Origin: Phymatolithon calcareum
Lineage: Eukaryota > Rhodophyta > Florideophyceae > Hapalidiales
DNA length: 64,000 bases
Direction: 5' to 3'
NCBI GenBank assembly: GCA_977006965.1
Contig: OZ345379.1
Location: forward strand, 1 to 64,000
Within the stretch, counting starts at the first letter, position 1. Each line of letters starts with the position of its first letter. Shown here in pieces: positions 26,086-36,752 of this stretch. The notes under the pieces were generated by a model that searched no databases, was not told the origin of the DNA, and saw only the letters and a program-made list of their open reading frames with translations. The position numbers and the translations under genes are program-made.

Positions 26086-26330
26086 CGGATGCTGTAGCTC
26101 ATCTTCATGAGAACGGTGTGGTGTGGGGCGATGCTAAGCCGTCTAATATCATGATCGATAGTGTCACCAACGAACCAATTCTCGTTGATTTTGAAGATTT
26201 GTTGAGCGAGGGCTGGGTGGATGGGAACAACACGCAAGCAGGAGATGTACTGGGCCTTGAGCGCATTCTCAAATACATCGACGACATTCCGAGCGCCTGC
26301 GCGGAGGAATTACCTGCGCGCGACCAATAA
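26086..26330 (+). pseudogene. kinase-like gene, C-terminal fragment
   Basis: The last 80 codons of the kinase-like protein, starting abruptly inside the gene where the 3.1-kb duplication begins. It keeps VVWGDAKPSNIMID and LVDFEDLLSEGW and the natural end ARDQ-TAA. It differs from the intact copy (49026-49276) by a 6-bp deletion after VDG and one leucine-adjacent change. It lacks the N-lobe, so it cannot be an active enzyme. Confidence 0.85.
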
Positions 26331-26599
26331 TGAGTTTGTCCGATCGGAACCAACGCGACTTCACTTCTTCTTCGTTGCAGATCCGGACGTTGGAAGATCG
26401 CAAATGTAAGGAACATGGCATGAATTTTTTGCAATTGTTACCTCGTATTTCAAAACGGTGATCGGTGCGTTCAGCAGAGCGAGGTTGAGGCCATAGATGA
26501 GGTGAGAGCTTCTGTATTAAGGGGAAAATTTAGGACGACTAATGATGTGTTAGCGATATAGCGCGATTAAACTAGTTTCATCAAGGAGATCGTCAAGCT

Positions 26600-27151
26600 T
26601 TGTTAAAAGCGTCGTCTGAATGCTATTGCTTTGTTCGGCTGGATGTAGCTGACAATGTTGTTGATACAAGGGGAAACGCTGATTTTCATGAAGCTGTGAA
26701 GAATATGGAAAATTTGGTGTGGGAGGAAGACATCCGGGGGGCCGTTATGCATGAAGGATGTTCTCTGGAGAGCCTCGGTCGTAAAGACTTTGGTATATGG
26801 ATGTGCATCCTGGAATCTAAAGACACCAATCCTGAAAAAACTGAACGGTACCATATCGAAGATGCTGGCCGTGATGACGAAAAGGACGATAGCCGAGGAA
26901 GCAAGAGCCCTCACTGGAGGTGATATAATGGATTAAGGACCGTCACTGGGTATGGCTAGGACATGTTCTACGCATGGGTGAGAACAGGCTCGTCCGCCGG
27001 ACACTGCTACAATGCGTACCCAGAACATATTCTTCTCTCCTTGGCGATATCCCAAACCAAAGTATCGAATCGTCCATAAAAGACGCTTCCGACCGCAGCA
27101 AGTGGAGTCGCATGAAGCCTTCTAGACGTGCTAGCCTCTTAGGGGAATAAA
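26600..27151 (+). pseudogene. LINE reverse transcriptase C-terminal remnant, copy 1
   Basis: Two adjoining frames carry the C-terminal hallmarks of non-LTR retrotransposon polymerases. One has ASVVKTLVYGCASWNL with LKKLNGTISKM; after a frameshift near 26928, the other has WVWLGHVLRMGENRLVRR. These match the usual YGCESW ... WLGHVLRM ... RLPRxxL pattern downstream of the RT domain. The protein ends shortly before a GGGGAATAAAGCAATCATCAT tail. It is 5'-truncated with no RT catalytic motif (YxDD) present. Confidence 0.8.
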
Positions 27152-27193
27152 GCAATCATCATCATCATCATCATCCTCATCATCATCATCATG
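27152..27193 (+). repeat. (CAT)n tract, LINE 3' tail
   Basis: About 13 CAT/ATC units with one CCT interruption directly after the LINE 3' end. The same tract follows the second copy at about 50100-50127 with fewer units. Short 3'-terminal microsatellites are typical of several LINE clades. Confidence 0.8.
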
Positions 27194-28359
27194 GAGGATG
27201 TTCGCGAATTTTTCGATACAGTCTAATTTAGTAGAATTTTGTCGTCTCACGTAAATTTAGGAGCTCAAACTTCAGTTTCTAAGTCCCTTTAGCTGCTCGG
27301 TACGTATCTGGGTGCCTATCAAGCTACTCACGATAATTATTTTTGTATTGACCATGCGCAGTAAAAATCTCATGTTATGCCGCAGAGAAAGGAATTTCAG
27401 TCTCGGCAACACTATTTGACGTGGGATGACAAATGCCTCCATCGATATTGCTAAAAACACACATTGAACAAAAGAATATGATGCAGAAATAAAATTCAGG
27501 TCCCGCTGCCTTCGAAGCGACTATCTGCTAAATTGCGCTTCCAATGACTCTGTGAAAAGAGAGGTGATTGTGCACAGCGTCCATCTATAAAACGAGAGAC
27601 CTTTCTTATATGCTCAGAGTTACGAGACAATAAAAGACTTGCATTCCTGAGATTACGGTCATCGTCATCTATCGGAAAGCATCGTTAAAATTGTCTGCAG
27701 TACATAATGCAGCTTGCATATTGTGATGCATTTCGTACATTTCTGGGCTCATAGTGATTAGTGGGTGCAGCGCCAAGATCACTGGGACCAGGGGTACTCA
27801 AAGAGTAAAGAGCCAGGCAAGAGGGCAAAAGAAAAGAAGAAGGATTGCGGGATAGACTAGAATTAAATTAAGGGGTTTGAATGAATGATAGGAATGCAGC
27901 GGAGAGGCCCACCTTGCCCTTTTGGTTACAGTCATGATCTAGACCATGCCTACGCATGTGTGACGATAAGTATGCCCATATCAAGCATGTTAATAATTAT
28001 CCGGAATGCCTTTGAGTGGGCATTGAGATGCGCCCCTTAACGAGATATCTTTCACTGCACGTTAGCCTATCATCGCTGTGGACCTCTGGGAGATTTTAGT
28101 ACAAGTAGCTCGCCTAATTCATGAACCATAGCGAGGAGATAGAAGACACCTAATACATAACCCAACACAACACAATAGTGGAGACACTCACCGTCTCCAC
28201 GGGCACGCGTTTCCGAATAAACGAACCCGCACAGACAATTATACTGTGCGGGATGCCCTCTAGTGTGCCTCTGCGACACATTTAACGACGCACTAGCAAC
28301 GCGTACGTTACATTTCTTATATTTTGTCTATAGAGGAATCGATACTCGCCAGATCGTGA
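27194..28359. other. spacer inside the duplication
   Basis: About 1.2 kb with no gene recognised. It is repeated almost identically at about 50128-51299 in copy 2. Confidence 0.5.
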
Positions 28360-29130
28360 AGGCTCACTTCTTCTGTGCCGAAGAGATCCTCGTCCATAAA
28401 TTAGAGATGAGCGCGACCTTGAGCATCAATCAACATATGTTTCTTCCCAAAGTTGTCAATCATGATATTGCTAGGTTTCACCCGTTCTCGTGCAGACACG
28501 ATCTGTACTCCTGATACGTTCCTTCCACATCGCCTTCGCCTCATCGCAGCTCCGTGAAAAACGTTGTTTTCCCCTGAATTAATGGAATCATGTTGCCCAC
28601 GATTTTGCTATCTGGAAGCTCCACTAACACGAGCAACTTGATGATTTTCGAATGTCATATTTCAGAGCTTGTTAATCTCGTCTCGGAATCAGCTCTCCAG
28701 CGCAGAACAGTCAGAAAGTAATATCTGTCCTGGATATTCACCTTGAATACCGCAGCTGTCATTTCAGCCATGGCTTCTACTTCGCTCATTTTTCTCATCA
28801 CCAATGTAGTTCCTTGCAAATATGCCCTTGTCGTCAAAGTACACTCTCTTCCTCAACGCCTCTCTGGATTTGGTCGCAGCTATTCGGTGCTGCAAAGAAT
28901 TCCCGAAGACGAGAGGCATTGGATGACCTACAGTTTTGCCGGTTTCTGGCTTCTCTATGACATTCGAATAATGCTTTTCACAAGGCTTGATAACAACCTC
29001 CATGGAACGCGTTTATTCACACCCAATCTGAAGACACTAATAGGCGTCTTGATTTTTCATCACTACTGTAGTGCAGAAGCTATCACCTCATCCATGGCCA
29101 CGACCTTGCTCTGTTGAACGCACCAGGCGT
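28360..29130 (-). pseudogene. antisense degenerate kinase-like gene, copy 1
   Basis: Minus-strand frames broken by indels carry pieces of the same kinase-like family, more diverged. One is an N-lobe strand block (AAVFKVNIQDRYYFLTVL, compared with GCVFKAKIEGKVWCVKIM in the intact gene); the other is a catalytic-loop block (RVKPSNIMIDNFGKKHMLID). The catalytic Asp position before the K-P-x-N motif is no longer aspartate. Dead copy. Confidence 0.65.
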
Positions 29131-29185
29131 CGTTTTTGAACGGGTTTCGAAATACGACGTAATCATTGCCAAAAGCCATGTCATC

Positions 29186-30910
29186 TTATTTACATTCGTG
29201 ATCTTCCGAGTACCGAATCTGCAACGGCCCATGTGCGGTGATGTCTTTATCGACGGCATCAGAGTAAGATGTTTCGTACTCGGGGGTTTTAGGGGCATCT
29301 GCAAATGCGTCGTCAAACTCGTGCACAGCGCGCTCAGTGAAGTGAATGTGACTGTCTTCGAGTTCTCCCTCCATGCCGAGATTATCATCTTCGTCCGAGG
29401 GCGCAGACTCTCCCTCCATTCCAAGAATGAGGTCGCGAACGATGTGGAAATGGGAGCCACCGCGGCGGATGCGGTTCCGTGCGTGACCTCTGATGGCGCC
29501 TTCATCGCAGAGATGACCAGGCTTCCACGGCTTTTCGAATTTGAAGCACAGATGTAGACGGCGTGCCTCAGCGGTAGAGCGGGAGGAACCATCATGACGC
29601 TGTCTGCTTGGGCGACTAGAAGGTGGTACGCGACGGTAGTCATGCTTGCGCACGTCCCGAGGGTGTCGTCCGTACTTCTGAAAGAAGACAGCAGCTGCTG
29701 TGCGTTCGTCGACTTCGGTCGCGCGGGTAGACATGGGAGGATGACGGACGGTTCTGACCTCATTGGAAAGCTGAAGGCTCTCATGGAGCGCAGTAACAAA
29801 GGCATTGAACTTATATCTGTGACTCACAATGTTCCGAATAGGAGCCAAAGCCCATTCGTGTCCGATAACTGCGCTCCGCAAGACCCGAATCTTATGCTCA
29901 TCGGATCGAAATCCGGGAGGGCACTGTGGAGCAAGGGTGTCAATGTGGTGAACGATTTTTTTCAGGCCTGCAGAGTCGCTCGTTAGTTCATGCTCAGACA
30001 TGAATGTGTCGAGCTTGAGGCTCTCTAGCGCTGCCTGGACCTGGAGTTGGCGTGAATCGCTGTTGTATTCGCGTCGCATCAGATCGGCAATGGCTTCGTA
30101 GGGCATGTCCACTGCCATTCTGTTTAGCATGAACGTCCGCGCTGAACCTTCCAGCACATTGACAAAGTACTCTGCCTTCTGGGAGGGTGAGAGGCGATGC
30201 TGACGGGCACACGTCTCGTAATCGCGAAGGAGAATGTCTACGGACTGGGAGAGATCGCCAGTGAACTTCCGGCCGTAGAAGTGCTGGAGTACGTAGGTCA
30301 CTTTGCGGGTATCCTCGAAGCCGTAAGAGCCGTTTAAGGGGTTGAAGCTGCCGGGAGCATCGCTTCGGGACATGTTTTGTTGTGCAGTTCCGTCATCAAA
30401 GCGCACAACCGGAAACCAGTGTGCGCTTGGTGGGGTCTGTGCGGTGTGTTCAGCGGTGGCGCGGGCTGGCAATCCCGAAGCGCTCGCGCTAGGCGCCGCA
30501 TGAAGTAAGAGACGTTGGGTAGGAGCAAGTGCAGCAGCGGCCACAGGGACTTCCGGAGCTAGCGGCGGGATCATCGTTTGCGTCCGTGTGTTCGAGGTAA
30601 TGTGCGACGAAGTAACAGGTGCTCCCACTGGACGGTGGATGAAGAGTGCCCTGCTGTTTTTGAACTTGTCGATGATCGACCGCGCTTTATTCGCGTCTAA
30701 GCCGAGGATTTGAGCAAACCAGATGTGTGTTTCGCTCGCTCTTACCTTCTCGTCGTCTGTGAGTCCAACCTCATTGACATATTCCGCGTGTATGTTGGCA
30801 AATCCGTAGAGGTCAGCAACAGACAAAAGTACCTTGAGCGGTAAAAGCGGCTTGTCGAAGAAGTCATCAGTGTAGATATACGACGGCGATTGTAATAGAT
30901 CGACCATCAT
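29186..30910 (-). CDS. retrotransposon gag-like protein
   Basis: Open frame of 574 codons. Residues 1-115 are helical with no motif; about 115-190 is an A/P/T-rich linker. About 190-400 is a gag capsid-like helical domain (FTGDLSQSVDILLRDYETC, LSPSQKAEYFVNVLEGSAR, TFMLNRMAVDMPYEAIADL) of the type found in LTR retrotransposons. Near residue 470 a zinc knuckle is expected; here it reads CFKFEKPWKPGHLC, so the second cysteine of CxxCx4Hx4C is replaced by phenylalanine. An acidic tail follows. The last 45 bp fall in the 3.1-kb duplication, so the native C-terminus was cut and fused to duplicated DNA. No protease, integrase or RT follows. Probably a truncated, inactive element that keeps one open frame. 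Confidence 0.75.
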   Translation of the reverse strand: MMVDLLQSPSYIYTDDFFDKPLLPLKVLLSVADLYGFANIHAEYVNEVGLTDDEKVRASETHIWFAQILGLDANKARSIIDKFKNSRALFIHRPVGAPVTSSHITSNTRTQTMIPPLAPEVPVAAAALAPTQRLLLHAAPSASASGLPARATAEHTAQTPPSAHWFPVVRFDDGTAQQNMSRSDAPGSFNPLNGSYGFEDTRKVTYVLQHFYGRKFTGDLSQSVDILLRDYETCARQHRLSPSQKAEYFVNVLEGSARTFMLNRMAVDMPYEAIADLMRREYNSDSRQLQVQAALESLKLDTFMSEHELTSDSAGLKKIVHHIDTLAPQCPPGFRSDEHKIRVLRSAVIGHEWALAPIRNIVSHRYKFNAFVTALHESLQLSNEVRTVRHPPMSTRATEVDERTAAAVFFQKYGRHPRDVRKHDYRRVPPSSRPSRQRHDGSSRSTAEARRLHLCFKFEKPWKPGHLCDEGAIRGHARNRIRRGGSHFHIVRDLILGMEGESAPSDEDDNLGMEGELEDSHIHFTERAVHEFDDAFADAPKTPEYETSYSDAVDKDITAHGPLQIRYSEDHECK

Positions 30911-31418
30911 CTCGCAGACATCGTTACTGTCTGGGAGACAGCTGCTGTAACACCGGAACTCTGCGCAACCGGGTACCCGTCAAGAACGTTGGGCAATACC
31001 CAAGTAACGGGCAAAGTGCTCGTCTGGGTTCTTAATGCTCGAAATCTTGGCCTGAATGCAGTTGAATCGCTGCTATGCTTGAGCTTTAGTCAAGCCAGTC
31101 ACCGCGGGCGGTGGATCGTTTTGGTCCGATATCGCGCACAAAATCGGAGATTTTTTAACCAAAAGCATAGAGTCGACCTTAGAATCCGGATTGTTGTCAA
31201 AGACCGAACTTTGCTTCGTGCTGTCATTCGTCCGTACAATCGGACGGCTGGAGAGACGACACGGGAAGGGCGGTAGTTGGTAGAGTCAGGCGGAGACTTG
31301 ACGGGGTGGGAACGGGCTGAGGCGGAGGCCCCGGCGATAGACCTAGTAACTAGAAGTAGTTTACTGATCAATATGCGTTCTGCCCCGGGAGAGGGCAGGT
31401 GGAGAGTGGGAGGGCTGC

Positions 31419-31694
31419 TGTTACCACAGGAACTCACCGGCCGTTGGGGTCGGTGGGTGTAAGCCCATGTAAGCCCACTGGGTATGATTGACAAAAAGAA
31501 ACGAGTACGGTAGTCAGGCGCGGTCTATACTGTACCGGATTTTTGTGTTGTGTTCGGAAGCAGTTTTGAAATTTGCTATATATAATTGATTGGTCGCTTC
31601 TGTAAAGCGCTATGACAAAACTGCCAGCGATGAGATGAAAGCAAACGAACACGAAAAAAATGTTAACTTCTTTCCCGCGGTCAAGAAGTTAACA
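31419..31694 (-). repeat. possible LTR of the gag element
   Basis: Read on the minus strand the 276-bp stretch begins TGTTAACTTCTT and ends GGTAACA, the TGTTA...TAACA form of many Ty1/copia LTRs. It has a TATATATA box about 110 bp in and lies upstream of the gag gene in the same orientation. The start also forms a 12-bp perfect inverted repeat (31661-31672 with 31683-31694). Against it: no standard primer-binding site follows and no second LTR was found. The boundaries are a hypothesis. Confidence 0.3.
31509..31565. repeat. left arm of inverted repeat upstream of NLR gene
   Basis: The reverse complement of this stretch resembles 32066-32121. Shared blocks are ACTGCTTCC, GACACAACACAAAA (one mismatch) and TATAGACCG-GCCT. 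The right arm lies just before the chosen NLR start codon. The shared piece may be a promoter or transcription-start element, or part of a solo LTR. Confidence 0.6.
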
Positions 31695-32216
31695 TAATTG
31701 TCGTGTCCGCATTTAGCGCGAATTTGCATTTTGGCGAGCGCTACATTACATAAGTCCCTTTCAACTCCCTTCTCGATACATGTTCCGAGCCAACACGATG
31801 GACAGCGCCAACCCAGCGATCGTCGCCACCAGTGTACTCACAGTACTTTTGTCTCTAGTAGACTCATTGGTGGACAATGGACTGAGCGCTCGATATCGAT
31901 CCCCATCCAAGAGGCGCGACCGGATGTCGTTCCAGCGCATTTACTCAGTATAAAATGAGTAGGAGATGTGAGAACAAGTACAGAACAATGTCCTTGAGAA
32001 GGGGCTCCAAAAATTACGGAATTGCTTCAACGAACACGAACACAGCAAAAGTGGCCGCGAAATGAATTACAGTACTGCTTCCAGACACAACACAAAACCA
32101 CCCGGTATAGACCGAGCCTCAAACTCTGCCTCGCCGTTCACACCACAGTTGCCGCCATCTTCCTGCACCATCACTTCCTCCGCATCAACTTCACCCAGCA
32201 GTCTAATTCATTCGAC

Positions 32217-35200
32217 ATGGAGGCCGCCGGGTTTGCTCTTGCCATCATTGCCGAAGCTCGCACTATCGCCGCGAGCATCACGACCCGCATCGCCAACATC
32301 CGCGATGGGCCGGAAACGTTTCGAATCCTCACTGCAAAACTCGATTGCCTGACGGGGCAGCTGGTGAGAGTGGAGGAATTGCTCCGGACGTGCCCCGGTA
32401 CAATTCCGGATAAAGTTTCCGCGGACGTCGAGGCCACTCTGGAGTCTGTTCGCGGCACTCTCGCTCACTCTAGCTCAACCGTAAAGAAAGTTTGCTCGAA
32501 AGCGTTCCCAGGGGCCGCGAATGGCGCAAGGGCTAAGGTGAAGTCAATGATCCGTCGAACATTCCGCGCCAGAGCCATAAGCAGCGAGATGAATGATATC
32601 CAAGCGCCTCTACAAGAAGCATCTATCCAGCTCTTGACCCTAAGTTCAATGCTCGTTACGGGACTGAAAAGTCAAGAACATCAAAATGCTCTTCTCCCGA
32701 AACTCGAAAGCTTGCAAATCACCGGCAACGGCGAAGTGTATTGCGTAGCAGCAAGCATGCCGGCACTTCCCGACGGTACACATCTCAAAATTGATGCTGT
32801 GGATGCTGAGGGGAACCCCTGTACTCCGGAGGCCATGCTGAAGGCTTTCATTCTTGCTGTAGATTCAACTTCCCCGGTTACCGCGGCGGCAGGAACTATT
32901 ACGCATGCACACGGCGTTGTTGGCATGGCAGGAGTCGGCAAAACGATAGCGCTGCAGGCGCTTGCGTTCGACAAAGACATTCAGGCACGTTTCCCGGATG
33001 GTACTCACTACATTGCGCTTGGACAAAGCGCCACTTTGTCAACGGCAGTAGAAGGCATTGCTAAAATCATGCGGTTAACAGGGGCATCGGCATCCGTCTC
33101 CGCAGTGGAACGCTCCTCGTTGCTTCAAGATGCTGTGGACTATGCGGTTGCGTGGTTCAGAGGGAAAATCTGCCTCTTTCTTGTCGACGATCTGTGGCCT
33201 ACAACAAAAAGCGAGACTGGGTTCTTGCACGATCTTCGTCAAATCTTACGGTCCTGCCCACAGAGTCGCATGGCCATAACCACCCAAAGTAGAGCTATTG
33301 CAACCGCCGCTGGCTGCAAGGTTGACTTTCCCGCTAGGGAACCACTCGGAGCCGTGTCCATGGGCATATTCATGATGCATGCGACACGGGGTGTGATGAA
33401 AGAAGCGCCTCAAGAGCCGACGGGTGACATGAGAAGGAGTATCGCGACGATCCTTACGATTTGTGCAGGACTGCCTATCGCTTTGGCAGTGTGTGGAAGC
33501 ACAATGGCGTTATTGGCAGAAGAGCAAAGGAGTTTTGAAGGTGCATGCGACGCATATGCTGTGCAGCTGGAGAGAAAGAGAACCGAAGTTGGAGAAAAGC
33601 AAGGCCCCCGAGGATCGAGCTTGAACTCCGGAATCATCCTCAGTCTGACAATCCTAGAAGCTGAATTCGTGCAACTGAAGTCAAGAAATGATGTGGACCT
33701 TGAGTCCACCATTGCTCATCTATACACTAGCCTTTGCGTGCTGAGACACCAGGCCCAGGTCCCAGTTTCTGTTCTGAGTCGCATGTGGCAGGTCGACAAC
33801 GATTTTGGATTAGAAATAGCACGCCTCCTCAACAAGATGAGTCTCTGCAAGCTTAAGTTTGTTGGAAACGAAGGCAGTCTCATGCTTCATGATTTGCAGC
33901 TAGACTTTTGTAAGCGACAGGCCGAGTCGAAGAAGACAAGCTCCTTATGGCATGCGCGGATTCTCAGTGGATATACGCAACAACTGCCGAGCACATTCAA
34001 GGGTTCATTGTCGGATGAGAAAAGCGGTTCCTTGGAGCATGCACTGCAAGCGGACGCACCGAGGCCGTGGTGGTCAGTCCCCAACGACGAATATATTCAT
34101 TTGAATCTTGCCAGACACTTGGTGTGTGCAAATTTGGGTACCGAACTTGCTGCTCTTCTTCTGGATGCGCGATGGACGCACGTTCGTTTTGAGGTCGGTG
34201 GTATATTGTCACTCAAGTCGGACTTTGAGTGTTTGATGACTCTTGGAGGAGACGTATTTCAACTCGGACTCAGTCGGGAATTTGAGTTGATATGGAAAGC
34301 GATACAAGTGTCATGGGGAAGAGCATCGGAAGGAAAGCGATCGTTTCTATTCCAAGTGAGCGGACGCCTGCTTAGTTTAAGGACGGACAGCGCTGTTGTG
34401 AGATCCTACTTGGCGAGCGTCGAAGCCCACACACCATTGCCGTACCTGGTGCCTGTTAGCCCGTTTTTGCCTGACCCGCGCAGCGCCCAGATAATGGAGA
34501 TCCCGGTGGGAGGTGGTTGCTGGGCACTTGATTTCTTTCCTTGTGGGCGCTTTATTGCAGCAGGAGCAGGCATGGATGTTATTATTGCAGATGCATCCAC
34601 CGGTGGTATTGTTAAGCGTTTGAAAGGACACTCGGCAAATGTATTGTGCGTGAGATTTGACAGTGCATCGAAACGAATTTTTTCAGGTTCGGAGGACAAA
34701 TCTGTCGTTGTGTGGGAATGGGAGTCGTCCGAGTCACCGACTCATGTTCTCGAAGGGCACAGCGACGACGTAACCGACATTGCTGTATGCAGCGACGGTT
34801 CGAAGATGTTCTCATGCTCTGATGATCGCACGTTGAAGATTTAGAACGCGAACGCAGGCACGCAGATCGAAGAGTTCCTACAGATAAGCCGTGCTTGTTG
34901 TGTTGCTGTTTCCAGTGATGACCAATACGTTGCAATTGGACTGCAGTATGGAACACTCAAAGTTACGAACAGCAGCACCGGTCGAACACTCTTCGAAGAT
35001 TCGGACGCGCAAGAAGGAGAGATTCTTTCCGTTGCATTCAGTGAGAACGACCAGCTGTTGGCGACAGGGTCAGAGGACAATATTCGAGTATGGAACACTA
35101 CAACGTGGACGTGTGTCGGCGGTCCCTTTAAAGGACACACAGATGCAGTGAAATGTGTCGCGTTCAGTCCAGACGGGCATCTACTCGCGTCTGGATCGTT

Positions 35201-36218
35201 CGATAATACTGTTCGCTTGTGGGACGTCAACAGTGGAAGAAATATCTGGACATCCTCATATATGTACAGCGTCGTGAATAGTGTTGCGTATTCTCCTGAC
35301 GGGGAAAGAATAATTTCCGGGTTTACCAATGGCAATATTGGAATTTGGGACGCACGTGTGGAAGCGGAAACGTATGAACGGGAATATAGACATTCTTCTT
35401 CTGTACGGGCCGTTGCGGTAAGCCATGACGGGCTTCGAGTTGCGTCTGGGTCGGCGGACGGAACAGTACGATTGTGGGACTCACGTACCGGCAGTCAGAT
35501 TAGTCGTCGAATGGAAGGGCACAACGATGGAGTGGCTTGCGTCTCGTTCAGTCGTGACGGGCGATATTTGGTCTCCGGATCATACGACAATACAGTACGC
35601 CTCTGGGACGCAGAGACGTCAACTCAAATTGGGGCTCCTCTGGAAGGACACTCTGAGTGGGTTAAATGTGTGTCGTTCAGCTCAGACGGTCAGCGGATTC
35701 TTTCGGGGTCCATGGACGAAACTGTTCGCATATGGGATGCCAATTCAGGGGTTCTGATTGGCAATGCGCTGCTGGGGCACACAGGAGAAGTAATGGCGGT
35801 CTCTGAGAGCGGTGACGGATCCTACGTCGTGTCTCGAAATCGCGTTAACGCAGTCATCATTTGGAATCGCGTGAACCGAAAAATCGTTTTTCACTCAGCA
35901 CAACTGAGCGATTCTGAAGGCGAGACGCCGATGAAAAATGACAGCGGCGCAAGACACGAGATGATGCCCGAGGAGGCGGAAAATATCATTCGCAGTTGTG
36001 GACAAGAGACACCGCACCTTTGGCCCAGATCTTTTCCTCCCTATACGGCAGAACTGTACTGTCGAGGTTCCACTGTGCGTTCAAATGTACCAATTGAAGG
36101 CACAATTCTCGGGAATCTGCCGTCTAAAGTTTTCTCGTGGAAGTACAATGAGACGAAAAGGTTGTTTGTCGCAGGACTGGAAAGCGGGGCAGTAGTGATA
36201 TGGAATTTGAAAGTGTGA
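32217..36218 (+). pseudogene. NLR-type NB-ARC-WD40 protein, one internal TAG
   Basis: STAND-class signalling switch: nucleotide binding by the NB-ARC domain drives assembly after ligand sensing by the WD40 part, as in APAF1-like and fungal NLR proteins. The start is ATG 32217 (MEAAGFALA); the open frame extends upstream to 32022, but that part overlaps an inverted repeat. Residues 1-200 are helical. P-loop GMAGVGKT is at 236-243, kinase-2 LFLVDDLW at about 320, ITTQSR (RNBS-B) follows, GLPIALA is at about 418, and the MHD-type LHD at 557-559. About 12 WD40 units run from residue 760 on. TAG 34842-34844 (residue 876) replaces the conserved WD tryptophan; the same frame then continues 457 codons without another stop. 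If it terminates, a protein with NB-ARC and two to three WD units remains. A deleted copy follows downstream. Confidence 0.85.
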
Positions 36219-36339
36219 GACCTATGAATAAATGCTAAACGATCCCTGTCTTCGAGAGATTGTAAACGCATAAACTCTGCTTGCTTCCCCACTGGCACTG
36301 AAATGCTCAAATCGACTTCCTTTTGAGCGCGTCACTTAG

Positions 36340-36752
36340 AGGTATCAGAAGAATTCGTGTTTCAGTAGTCATCCCTGCTGCCTGACGCCCTGCATAGCTT
36401 CTATTTGAGTATTTCGCCATATTGTTGAATCTACTGTGCTGCGTTCACTTTCATGTGCCGTTTAAGATAATCCGTCAGTTCAAGAAAGAATGCAGCGGAA
36501 AAAGATGATGATGCGGTTCCCGCCGTTCTGTTCTCAAGCAATTTAGTTCTGTTAGCATATCCGCGGTGATAAATCAATAGGTGACATACGAGGAGGCAGA
36601 AACTAAACTATTCGCCACACCAACAGTTCGGATTCAACACGCCTATGATAGTTAGTCGGTGAAGGAGTAGTGCTCTTGGTCCACGCGCACTTCCTACCGT
36701 TACGTCAGCAGCTTTTCCTCACATTTAATAAAGCAGAACAATAGAAAAATAT
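36340..36752 (+). repeat. 3' flank of NLR gene, duplicated downstream
   Basis: About 400 bp matching 39575-39944. Shared blocks are GAGTATTT, CTGTTAGCATATC, ATAAATCAATA, CTATTCGCCAC and CATTTAATAAAGCA. This shows that gene and flank were copied together. It holds the likely NLR 3' UTR. Confidence 0.8.
36727..36732 (+). terminator. polyadenylation signal AATAAA (NLR gene)
   Basis: AATAAA lies about 510 bp after the NLR stop and is conserved in the duplicate flank (39927-39932), which supports a functional role. Confidence 0.5.

Larger units (their letters stand above)
26086..29229 (+). repeat. 3.1-kb segmental duplication, copy 1
   Basis: Nearly identical to 49026-52160 in the same orientation. 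Both copies begin within the kinase coding sequence at CGGATGCTGTAGCTC and end at GAATCTGCAACGGCC. The segment holds the kinase C-terminus, a LINE 3' fragment with a CAT-repeat tail, and an antisense degenerate kinase. Differences are scattered substitutions plus small indels, for example a roughly 10-bp deletion in copy 2 near 51887. The high identity argues for a recent copying event. Confidence 0.9.

Noticed and set aside
27152-27193. CAT repeat as an independent microsatellite
   Set aside because: It directly follows a LINE 3' end in both copies, so it is the element's tail.
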